The translations under genes were made by a program, and so were the position numbers. From Dactylis glomerata (taxonomy: Eukaryota; Streptophyta; Magnoliopsida; Poales; Poaceae), in assembly GCA_007115705.1 (NCBI GenBank), contig QXEO01000531.1, forward strand, positions 12,571,912-12,635,911: a stretch of DNA of 64,000 nucleotides. The letters are read 5' to 3'. The notes below the pieces were generated by a model that saw only the letters and a list, made by a program, of their open reading frames with translations, did no database searches and was not told the origin of the DNA. Below are positions 23,659 through 33,800 of the stretch, piece after piece (position 1 is the first letter of the stretch; every line of letters starts with the position of its first letter).

Positions 23659-25071
23659 CAAGATGAAGATCCTTTTATTGCCGAAGAAATTCACAGAATT
23701 GAAGAAGGAGGACCATCTGAATTCCGTCTAGGTGATTTCAAATCACTCTGGTTCCAAAACAGAATTTGTGTGCCAGATATACCAGAGATCAAAGGACTGA
23801 TACTCAAGGAGGCTCATGAGACACCCTACTCCATTCATCCGGGAAGTACGAAGATGTACATGGATCTCAAGGAGTTATTTTGGTGGAATAACATGAAGCG
23901 GGATATAGCTAAGTATGTAGCGGAATGCCACACTTGCCAAAGAGTCAAGGCAGAACATCAAAGTCCAGCAGGTTTACTACAACCTTTGGATATTCCGGAG
24001 TGGAAATGGGAGGAAATCGGAATGGATTTCATTACCGGTTTACCTTTAACCGAGAGACATAAGGATATGATATGGGTGATAGTTGATCGTCTCACCAAAA
24101 GTGCACATTTCTTGGCAGTGAACCAGAAGGATAGTGCAGAAATGTTGGTAGAGATCTATGTAAGAGAAATCATCAGCAAGCATGGAGTACCCAAGAAGAT
24201 CGTCTCAGATAGTGGGTCTGTTTTCACATCAACATTCTGGGGAAATCTTCATGCAGCACTGAGATCACAGTTGGATTTCAGCACTGCTTATCATCCTCAA
24301 ACTGGAGGCCAAACGGAAAGAACAAATCAAATCTTGGAGGATATGCTACGTGCATGTGCTCTAGATTTTGGAGGTTTGTGGGATGAACACTTACCTCTAG
24401 CAGAGTTTTCCTACAACAACAGCTATCAAAGCAGCTTAAAAGCAGCACCATTTGAAGTACTCTACGGACGCAAGTGTAGATCTCCAATATGTTGGTTTGA
24501 GCCAGGAGGCAGCCAAGAATTTGAAACTAATTTCATCAAGGAGAAACAAGGTATCATTGATATCATCCGTGACCGTTTGAAGATAGCTCAGAGTAGACAA
24601 AAGAGTTATGCACATCAAAAGAGGCAGACATGGGAGCCCAAAGTGGGAGATATGGTCTATCTAAAGGTTAGTCCTATGAAAGGAATTAAAAGGTTCGGTA
24701 TTAAAGGAAAGTTAAGCCCAAGATATATTGGACCGTTCAAGATTCTGAGTCAGAATCGGAGTGTCACTTTTGAATTGGAGCTTCTACCTAAGTTGACGCA
24801 ACTTCACAATGTTTTCCATGTTTCACAACTTTGGAAGTGTTTGAAAGCACCTGAAGACTCTATTACTCATGATGACCTGGATATTCAAGCAGACCTGACT
24901 TATGAGGAAAAGCCAACAAAGATTCTAGAGGAGAACTGGAAAAGGCTTCGGAATCGTGCTATAAAGTTCTGTAAAGTGCAATGGAAACATCATTGTGAAC
25001 GAGAAGCAACTTGGGAAAAAGAAGATCTGAGAGAAGCATATCCAGAACTCTTCAGGTACACAAAGTTTTAA
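23659..25071 (+). pseudogene. D1 integrase with chromodomain
   Basis: In phase with the preceding frame after the TGA at 23656. The zinc-binding HHCC module (HETPYSIHPG ... CHTCQRVKAEHQ) is followed by the DDE core: MDFITGL, VSDSGS and GGQTERTNQ. The second motif is usually SDRG, so an Arg-to-Ser change is visible. A GPF/Y-type module (RYIGPFKIL) and a C-terminal chromodomain (LTYEEKP ... EATWEKED) follow. Chromodomains of this clade direct insertion to marked chromatin. Translation ends at TAA 25069-25071, 20 bases before the PPT. Confidence 0.9.
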
Positions 25072-25090
25072 CTTCAGGACGAAGTTCTGA

Positions 25091-25104
25091 TAAGGGGGGA
25101 AGAC
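25091..25104 (+). other. Polypurine tract of D1
   Basis: taaggggggaagac lies directly before the 3' LTR start TGTAATGTCCC and would prime plus-strand synthesis. Confidence 0.85.
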
Positions 25105-25245
25105 TGTAATGTCCCAACATTTAGGATTAAATGAAGGGTAGAAATAGGACCTTTGTGCATTCATGCATCTAAAATCTGAGTAAATTTTTCATAAGTTCAA
25201 AACCCTGAGAGAGCAAAGCTTCTATCTAATAACATCCAGGGTTAG
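25105..25245 (+). repeat. D1 3' LTR, first piece
   Basis: The first 141 bp match 14133 onwards with a few substitutions. D2 follows; the target duplication GTTAG is at 25241-25245 and again at 40371-40375. Confidence 0.92.
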
Positions 25246-26664
25246 TGTAACATCCCAAATTTTGGGTAAATTTTGAAAATTGTACACACATGAAATCATG
25301 ACATTCATCCATTGCATATGCATCTAATTCATCATTTTATGTGCATTTCATTTGAGTTTTGTTTGCCTTTCTATTTCAAAAAGTCTCCCTGAAGTTCACC
25401 AAACAGAGGGAAAAGTTTGACAAATTCAAAAGTGGTTTCAAAATTCAAATGGGAGTTGTTTTAGCAAAATAATAAAGAAAACAGAAAAGAAAAAGGAAAA
25501 GAAATTAGGAAAATTGGAATAGGCCGAGGGGAAGCGAATTAGCCCAGCCAGAGAAGCATCCCACGACCCGTTTACTTCCTTTTCCGAATCGGTACCAAGC
25601 CCCAGCCTCCAGCCACTGACGAGCTGGACCCACTTGTCATCGCGCTCGAGGAGTCCGGGACAAACCCGTCGAACACCTGGGATATCTCCACCGAACCCCG
25701 TCGATTTCGGATCGGTTCCTTGCCCCTCTCCCAAGACTCCACGCCTATAGAACCCTCCCTCTCCGCCGCTCTCGACCCACCCAAAACCCTAGCTCATAGC
25801 CGCCAGGCCGCCCGATCACAGAACCCGCTGCACCGCCACTGGAATTTGAGTTCATCGCCGGCTACTGTGAGCCCCGACCTCCCTCATCTGTACCTTCGCT
25901 TCTCCCTTGCTCTCGCACACCTCTCTGACATGCCCTCTTTCTCGTTTGAGTTCCAGAACGACGAGGACGACCGCGACCGAATCTCACCGTCCGCCAGACC
26001 TTGCTCCGACGAGCGATTGCCGGAGTTCCAGAGCACCTCGCCCCTGCAAACCTTGCCACCGGCATCGCCTCGACCTCCTGATCATCTGGTATGACTCTCG
26101 TTTCCCAGATCCATCTCTGCTCGTCGGAATCCCCCATGCTCTGCATGCTACTGTCTCGGCCTAATCCTCCAGCCACTCCTCTTCGTCGTTACAGAGAACC
26201 ATCAAGATCGCCGATCACGTTTTCGAGCTCGCCGCAATTTTCTGAAGGTCGTCAAGCACTCCATCGCCACCAGGAACCGCCGCAGCCACCTCACCGTTGA
26301 TTTCCAGAGCCGCCGGGGACTTCGCCATTGACACTTCTCAGGTGAGCTCCTCGGGTCTTCTTTCGTCCGTTAGATCTTAGATCTAGGGCCAGTTTTAGAT
26401 CACTTAGCGAAGCGGTATCAGGCGATCAGATCCGTTGGTAGATCATAAGATCCAGTGGTCCAGGACGGCGATCCGCGCGAAACGGTACCCGCGAATCAGA
26501 TCGCGACGCGTGTCGTCATAGGGTTTAATTCGATTTCAATTTCGATTTAATTCACAGATTTTGTTCAAAACTTGTTTATTTCATATCCGGAGATCTACAC
26601 GTCGTTTTTTAGCAAACTTTGCGTCCACAGATTCATAAAATTATGTAGATTCTAGCTGCAGTAT

Positions 26665-28206
26665 TGATACATCTCAAACGTATCTATAATTTTTGATGCT
26701 CCATGCTTGTTTTTACACCATTTGTCTTGTGTTTCGTTACACTTCGTGGCGTTTTTATGCGATTTTCGGAACTAACCTATTGACAAGATGCCACAGTGCC
26801 AGTTCCCTGTTTTTTGCTGTTTTTGTGTTTCAGAAAAGATACACAGGAAATATTCTCGGAATTGGACGAAACAAAAGCCAGAAGTCTTATTTTTCCCGGA
26901 AGCTTCCCGAAGACCGAAATAGAGCCGGACGGGGCCAGAGGCCGCCCTCACACATAGGTGGCACGGCCCAGGCCCTGGCCGCGCCGCCTAGGTGTGAGGA
27001 GGCCTGGGGCCACTCCTGATGACGCCCCTTCGCCTATATAAAGCCTCGGGACGGAAAACCCTAGAGGACTCGGCGAAATTTCCAGAACAGTTCCGTAGCT
27101 CCGCCGCCGCCACCGACGAATTTCGGGGGATAGAAGTCTCTGTTCCGGCACCTTGCCGGGACGGGGAAGTGCCCCCAGAGACATCTCCATCGGTCTCCAT
27201 CGCCGTCTCCGCCGTCTCCATCGACCTCGCCGCCATCTCCATCAACCTTGTTGTCTCCTATGATGAGGAGGGACTAGTTCATCCCCGGGGCTGAGGGCTC
27301 TACCGGTAGCTATGTGGTTCACCTCTCTCTCCCATGATGTGATCTTTATGTGATTGTGAGCTTTGTATCATGTTGAACAAGGAGATGTTATTATTCAGAT
27401 ATTATGTGTACTCTGGTGATGTTATTAAAGTAATCTATTCCTCCTGCCATGGTGTAACGGTGACAGTGCGTGCATCATGGTGGTACTTGGTCTAGGCTAC
27501 GATTGTGATCTCTTATGGATTATGAGAATAATTATTACTATGATAGTATTGAAGTGATCTATTCCTCCTTTCATGGTGTAATGTTGACAGTGTGTGCACC
27601 GTGTTAGTACTTGGTCTAAGTTGCAATAATATCTATCTTGAGTTGTGATCTGATTTGAATATCTCTATGAGTGGTGTTTGTCAAGTACTTGATGAACTTT
27701 AAGGAGTGCTTCGTAGCCCTACGCAATGATTAGTGTTGTTCAATAGGAGAGTAATTCAGAGTACCATAGTGAAGAGAAGTTGTTTATTTGTTCAATCATG
27801 TTATATTTGTTGGGAGTGTGTCCACTAGTGAAAGTATGATCCCTAGGCCTTTTTTCCAAGCTTTGCACACCGTTTACTTGCTGTTTTGTTACATGTTTGC
27901 TCGCAGCGATATTTATTTCATACCACATTTGCTACTTATAATCATCACTACTACTTGTATTTCACTATCTCTTCGCCAAACTAGTGCACCTATACATCTG
28001 ACAAGTGTATTGGGTGTGTTGGGGACACAAGAGACTTTCTGTATCGTAATTGCAGGGTTGTTTGAGAGGGATAGCTTTGACCTCTTCCTCCCTGAGTTCG
28101 ATAAACCTTGGGTGATCCACTTAAGGGAAACTTGCTGCTGCTCTACAAACCTCTGCACTTGGAGGCCCAACACTGTCTACAAGAATAGACGCATGCGTAG
28201 ACATCA
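26665..28206 (+). mobile_element. Solo LTR 1 (1542 bp) in the D2 5' LTR
   Basis: It starts TGATACATCTCAAACGTATC and ends GTAGACATCA. The target duplication AGTAT is at 26660-26664 and 28207-28211; the uninterrupted site, with one AGTAT, is at 38631-38635 in the D2 3' LTR. TG...CA ends and a 5-bp duplication mark it as an LTR left by recombination. A TATATAAAG box lies at 27035-27043. Small open frames inside look accidental. Confidence 0.93.
27035..27043 (+). promoter_or_regulatory. TATA box of solo LTR 1
   Basis: TATATAAAG in a GC-rich context (cgcctatataaagcctcggg). Solo LTR 2 has the matching cctataaaga at 28703. Confidence 0.6.
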
Positions 28207-28331
28207 AGTATCAAAAACAAGTATAGTAACGGTTTTAAATAGAGAATTGCTGCAAGCTTTAATCTTGTGTTTTGATTATCAAAAATAGTTATAAAATTCT
28301 TTTTGCAGTAAATCTTTTTAGTCTAGGTTCC

Positions 28332-29981
28332 TGATACGTCTCCAACGTATCTATAATTTTTGATGCTCCATGCTTGTTTTTACACCATTTGCCTACTGTT
28401 TCATTACACTTCGTGGCACTTTTATGCATTTTCCGGAACTAACCTATTAACAAGTCGCCACAGTGCCAGTTCCCTATTTTCTGCTGTTTTTGTGTTTCAG
28501 AAGTGCTACATAGGAAATATTCTCGGAATTGGACGAAACAAGTTCCTGAAGTCTTATTTTTCCCGGAAGCTTCCAGAGATCCGAAGAGGAGTCGGAGGGG
28601 GGCCACGAGGGCCCCACACACTAGGGCGGCGCGGCCCAGCCCCTGGCCGTGCCCCCTATGTGTGAGAGCCCCTCGGGCCACCTCTGACGATGCCCCTTCG
28701 CCTATAAAGACCCCCCGACAGAAAAAACCTAAGTACCCGATCAATTTTCTAGAACACATCGCGATCCGCCGCCGCCATCAACCCAAAGATCGGGAGGGTC
28801 CAGAAGCTCTTCCCGGCACCCTGCCAGAGAGGGGAATCGCCACTGGAGGTCTTCTTCATCGCCATGCTTGCCTCCGGAGCGATGAGTGAGTAGTCTACCT
28901 TGGACTATCGGTCCATAGCAGTAGCTAGATGGTTGTCTCCTCCACCATGTGCTTCATGTTTAGATCTCATGAGCTGCCCTACATGATTGAGATCACCGTT
29001 ATGTAATTCTACATGTTTGGTTTGTTGGGATCCGATGAATATTCGTGTTATGATTGAGTTGCTATACTGAAATATATCTTATGTTATCTCTATGTTGTTT
29101 ATGATCTTGCATGCTCTCCGTTGTTAGCAGCTATCTTGGCCGAGTAGTTGCTAGTGACTCCAAGAGGGGGTATTTATGCTCCATAGTGGGTTCATGCCTC
29201 TATTTAACCTGGGGGAGTGACAGAAACCTCTAAGGTTGTAGATGTGTTGTTGCTACTAGGGAGAAAACAACATTCATATGCTCAAGGGCATATGCTTTGT
29301 TTACATTACGCACTTTGCTTAATGTAATTATCTGTTGTTCGCAACTTAATACTTGTGGAGTTCTCGGATTGATTCGCCACAAGTGGATTATTAGTCATAG
29401 ATGCAGTTGGATGGCGGTCTATGTATTTTGTTGTAACGCCCAGAGTAAATCGCATAGTGATCTTCTTGACATATCACGTTTATCTTTATTCTATCAATTG
29501 CCCAACTGTAATTTGTTTACCCAGCATGTGTTATTTATCTTATGGAGAGACACCACTAGTGAACTGTGGACCCCGGTCCTATTTCCATCATATTGCTATC
29601 ACCTGTTTACTTTACTCGCACTATTTACTTTACTCGCATACTTCTACTGTTTTCCACTCGATACGCTCATAACCTTTGTTTCAAGCATACCGGTGAGATT
29701 GACAACCTCATCGCAAGTTGGGAACAAAGTATTTGGTTGTGTTGTGTGCAGGTTCCACGTTGCTACTAGCTGAAGACTCGCCAACTCGTTTTTATCGTGA
29801 AACAGCGCCCTTGTTGGAGTGTTACTAAGCCAGTCCGCATCACCTTCAGTCGTATTGCCCTCTCTTCTCCTGATCGACATAACCTTGGTTTCTTTACTGA
29901 GGGAAAATCTGCTGCTATATTCATCACACCTTCCTCTTGGTGTTCCCAACGGGCTGGTCATCCACCACGCAACAAGCAACA
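28332..29981 (+). mobile_element. Solo LTR 2 (1650 bp) in the D2 5' LTR
   Basis: It starts TGATACGTCTCCAACGTATC and ends GCAACA. The target duplication GTTCC is at 28327-28331 and 29982-29986; the empty site is at 38751-38755. It shares its first 250 bp or so with solo LTR 1, then differs, so the two are related but distinct families. Fragment G (51217-51921) is an inverted relative of its right half. Confidence 0.93.
28703..28709 (+). promoter_or_regulatory. TATA box of solo LTR 2
   Basis: TATAAAG, placed as in solo LTR 1 after a GC-rich block. Confidence 0.55.
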
Positions 29982-30266
29982 GTTCCTCTGATATTTCTTA
30001 GTACTGTAGCATGACCAAAACTATTTTTGGTAATTTTTGTAATACTTTTGTAACCTTAGCTCGCTTATTGTTCTTTTTGTGTGTGTTGTTGATGTTATGA
30101 GTTTTATAAATTAACTCTAAAACTTTGATCATGTCATCATGCATATAGTAACAACCAGAGAACATGCTAAGTGTCCTTGAAGTGTTTAAAAACACATTTG
30201 CATGCATGTTTCTTTTCATGATTGTTTGTGATGGTTATGTGCTTATAATGCTATATTTCATGTGTA

Positions 30267-30353
30267 GATTGTGCTGAGTGCAACGAGTGTCTGTGTGACG
30301 AGTGCACCAACTCTTCTCCTCATCAAGGCAAGTGTCACCATGTTCCCTTGTCC
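30267..30353 (+). CDS. Cys-rich conserved segment in the D2 5' LTR (possible exon)
   Basis: Twenty-nine codons with the pattern C-x2-C-x2-C-x-C-x2-C-x9-C-H-H (it begins DCAECNECLCDEC). It is preceded by tgtgtag, a possible 3' splice site. Compared with LTR F (50771-50857) the 87 bases differ at three positions, all third-codon and silent, while the 120 bp upstream differ at many sites. The 3' LTR copy (39036-39122) has one replacement (Gly to Asp). No start codon lies close upstream here, so it would have to be an exon. The pattern looks zinc- or metal-binding, but I cannot name a family. Confidence 0.4.
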
Positions 30354-31526
30354 TACTAAAAGTTTTGGTCTTGTAGCTTTTTCTAGTAGAAGATGCATGA
30401 ATAGGTGCTTTTATGTTTTCTTATCCTTTAACTGCTAGTTGTGCTAAGTTTTGCCTAGCTAGCTAGTTTGCATCTCCTAGTAGAATTGCTACTGCTATAG
30501 GACTTTACTTTTGTTCTTGTTGTGGGAAGGGTTAACACATGATTTTGGCTAAGTGTTGGAAAACAAGTTTTTGGAAAACTAAGAAAACAACTAAGTTAAT
30601 GAACCACCTGGGTGGATGTGGCTTTGATTGGTTTATGTTGAGTGGTTCCCTGGGGTCATGTTGTCGAACCTCTGAACCACCAGGTCTATCTCACTTGTGG
30701 AAGGCCACCCAGGAGCAAAGAGATTGGAGACGTTCAAGTCGTCAAGCTTCCAGTGCAACCACAAGACATTATGGGCTCTGTCTTGGTGAATTAAGCTGCA
30801 AGAACTCAAGCCAGGCGGACAGAGGGTGGTAGGTGTGAATAGGTTGGGAGCGCATCCGTTTGGTCTGAGGGACTGCTTCTAAAAGGCCTCGTCTTAGTTT
30901 TGACTTGGCCGTTTGAGGCAAAATGAGTCTCATGGCAAAACGGGTTAACTAAGTCTTGTGGGAAAAGTGCACCACCTTTGTAGAGTGTTTAGAACTAAGT
31001 ACTTTGCCGTGTCCCCAGTTACGGACAAATTTTGAGTGACATGACTCTGAAGCTGTTCAAGAATCTCCTTACCCCAATTTCTCTAAGTTAAAACTTGATG
31101 GGTGAACTTGGGTAGTAAAGGGTCCTTCTGGACAAAATTTTGCTAAGGAAAATTTGAGTTTTACAAAGATAGGAAAAAGGCTTGCCAACACATTCAACGT
31201 ATTGACCCTCCGTGGCTGCAACGTATCATGTTGGAGGTGGATACTATGAAGATTGAAGATTTCTGTGCTACGGTCACGAGTCTTCGTCCAACACGTCTGC
31301 CTGTGGATCTTGAAGGAAAGAAGACTTGAAGTTTATTTTACTTAGTCGTTTTCTAGAGTTGTAATAGGTTTGTGGCTTTGTGCCTTATTGAGTTGTAAAA
31401 GACTAAGTTATTTGTGGATAAAGCGTTGTAATAAAGACCTTTGTATTCTTGATATTTCATCTTGTAACTGTGTGTGCTAGCAGTCGATCCGGGACTAGCA
31501 CAAATAAAGCACAGGTGCACTACAGA

Positions 31527-31538
31527 TGGTATCAGAGC
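31527..31538 (+). other. Primer binding site of D2 (initiator tRNA-Met type)
   Basis: TGGTATCAGAGC begins two bases after the LTR end, as in D1. Confidence 0.9.
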
Positions 31539-31740
31539 AAAGTGTTGCCCTTAGGTTCGTGACCCTAGGATTGGACGAAAACACTTAGGAAAATTTAGGA
31601 GTTGTCTTGTTTTTCTTTGTTGCTAACACTTATAAATAGTTTTTGACTTCTAAGTTAGAAAAATCTCTTTAACTCTTTCAGCGCTTTTTCTAAGTTTCCT
31701 TCTCCTTTATCTTACTAACTTGCCATGTTCCAACATAAAG

Positions 31741-32541
31741 ATGTCAACCTTCCGCATCACCAAGACCGGCAACTTCAAGAACTACAGCTTCGGAGAGCGT
31801 CTCATCGACATCGCCACTACCTTGTCCCTGCCTACCCCGTTCATCAGAGGGAGCGAGATGACCAAGCTTCACAAGAAGGGCGTCTCGGTCATCCACATCA
31901 CGCAGCCAGGACGCGAGACAGAGCCGAAGACTGAAAATATCAAGCTCAAGACCTTCCACACCAACAAGAAGATAGGCGCCCAACTCCTCATGCAAGAGAT
32001 GATAGCACGCCTCTACGGACATCACTTCTCCGAGCTCCAGAACCACTACTCCCACCTCTATGGCCGACGTGATGAGAAGGGCATGGCCATCGTGCTACCT
32101 GACGACGAGCAAGACCCCATGCGCATCCACCTCGCCGAGTTAGAGTATCTTGTCAGGGACATCAATGTTGAGAGGTACAACGAGATGTTTAAGAATGATG
32201 AGTTACGTGCCCAGCTTGCCGAGAAGGACAAGCAACACCTAGAGTAGGAGGAGAGGATCAAGGAGATGAAGGAGAAGTTTGAGACTCAAGAGAAGCAGCG
32301 GAAGAGCTAAGAGAAGAGGATTCAAGCCAGGAACAAAGATGTTAGAGAGCTGAAGCAGAAGTTAGAGTGCAACGACTTCGAACTTGAAGCGGACCACGAC
32401 TTGATCGAGAAGCTGCGCGCCGACAAGAGGGAGCTTCAAGAGAAGGTCGACACCCTAACTGAAGAGCTATAGGACTACAAGAGGCTACTCAAGGAGAATG
32501 GCTTTGATGTTGAAGAGGTGGAAGTCGTCATGGAAGAGTAG
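31741..32541 (+). pseudogene. D2 upstream ORF (ORF1) between PBS and gag
   Basis: One frame of 266 codons from ATG 31741 to TAG 32539-32541, broken by TAG 32245-32247, TAA 32308-32310 and TAG 32470-32472. The first 100 residues contain likely strands (VSVIHITQPG, IKLKTFHT) and a helix (AQLLMQEMIARLYGHHF), similar in layout to D1 ORF1. The C-terminal half is Lys/Glu-rich coiled coil. The ATG directly follows acataaag, a possible 3' splice site. No named family is recognised. The same slot being filled in D1 and D2 argues for a real element gene. Confidence 0.6.
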
Positions 32542-32809
32542 AGTAGACCACCACCACTTTATCTTTGAGTTTGCGTTATGCCCGTGACCGCTTGTGGTAT
32601 GGCATTAGTTATTGTATCCCTTTAAGACTTAAACGTTTGCATACCTTAAAAACTATTTGTGAGTTGTTATTGCTTGTTTGGTTGAGGTTCTTCTATGCTT
32701 GTGTTTGTTGTGTTGTGTTCTTTTGAGGATTGTTTATGCATGTGGGTAGGAAACTTTATTCCTTAGACTATATCTAAGTCTAATCTCACCTATTTTCCAA
32801 ACCCAACAG
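32542..32809 (+). other. D2 spacer between ORF1 and gag ending in a candidate 3' splice site
   Basis: T-rich and non-coding. It ends ttttccaaacccaacag with AG at 32808-32809, directly followed by the gag ATG at 32810. Confidence 0.4.
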
Positions 32810-33800
32810 ATGCCTCCTTGTCGCGCTCCTGAGGAACAGCTGCAGCAAATGATGGAAGCCCAGGCTCAGCTCATGCAGGTCATGACCCAGTTTCAGGCCA
32901 ACGCCAACAACAACAATAACAACAACAACCCTCCACCACCACCACCTCCCCCTCAGGTGGACATGCTTGCAAGGTTTCTGAGGCTCCGACCCGCCAAGTT
33001 TTCTCGTGCTGCAGAACCACTGGAGGCCATGGACTAGCTCTGTTCTGTCAACAAAGACTTGGTGACAACTGGTTGCACTGACGCAGAAAAAGTTAGGTTT
33101 GCAGCTCATCTTCTGGAAGGGCCAGCAGCAAGCTGGTGGGATACCTATCAGATTACCCATCCCATTGAGGGTGTGACATGGGACTCGTTCCAGGAAGGGT
33201 TCCGGGCTGCACACATTTCTTCTGGTGTGATGTGTCTGAGTATATTGATGAGTTCACCAACCTGTCACGCTATGCACCAGATGATATTGACACCGATGCA
33301 AAGAGGAAGGAGAAGTTCCTGGAGGGCCTGAATGGTGAACTGTCTATCCCTCTGTCTGTTGCCTACACTCCAACCTTTCAGTCTCTGCTTGATCAAGCCA
33401 TAACTCTGGAGAGTAAGATAAAGCAGTCTGAAAATAGAAAGACGAAGCATCACGTCAGCAAGTACCTAGAGCCTGCGCACAAACGAAGCTATCACAGTGA
33501 CCATGGAAGCTCTGGATCCCACAAGAATGGAGGAAACCACCACAACCATAATGGTGGAAATGGGCACCAGCACCACAAGGGAAACGACCACCACCATAAT
33601 GGCCACAGGAACCACAATAATCATAACTCCACCAGGACGAATGGCCTTAGCAATGGCAACAACAATGGCAGGAATAATAATGTCCCCGAGAAGAGGGATA
33701 TTAGTCAGGTGGAATGCTACAAGTGCCACAAGACTAGGCATTATGCCAATGATTGCCCCCATAAGAAGGATGAAGGGAACAAGCCCAATCCATTTCAGAA
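32810..33800 (+). pseudogene. D2 gag
   Basis: ATG 32810 opens a frame with poly-Asn and poly-Pro runs, then the gag domain (LLEGPAASWWDTY). It is broken by TAG at 33035-33037 (a Trp codon in relatives) and by a deletion and frameshift near 33230, where relatives have a stretch of roughly 15-20 residues ending at the text that resumes as YIDEFTNLSRYAP. The C-terminal part is His/Asn-rich and carries one CCHC knuckle (CYKCHKTRHYANDC, about 33717-33758). Confidence 0.85.

Larger units (their letters stand above)
25246..31524 (+). repeat. 5' LTR of D2, interrupted by two solo LTRs
   Basis: It starts TGTAACATCCCAAATTTTGGG and ends GCACTACA before the PBS. The LTR is in three pieces: 25246-26664, 28207-28331 and 29982-31524. 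The TATA box seen in the 3' LTR is altered here to TATAGAA (25746-25752). It carries the Cys-rich segment (30267-30353) and a hairpin-forming block (30604-30680). Confidence 0.92.

Noticed and set aside
30539..30832. 97-codon frame in the D2 LTRs (also 39308-39601)
   Set aside because: The copies and F differ by replacement changes and stops. The strong local conservation is better explained by the hairpin block than by protein.
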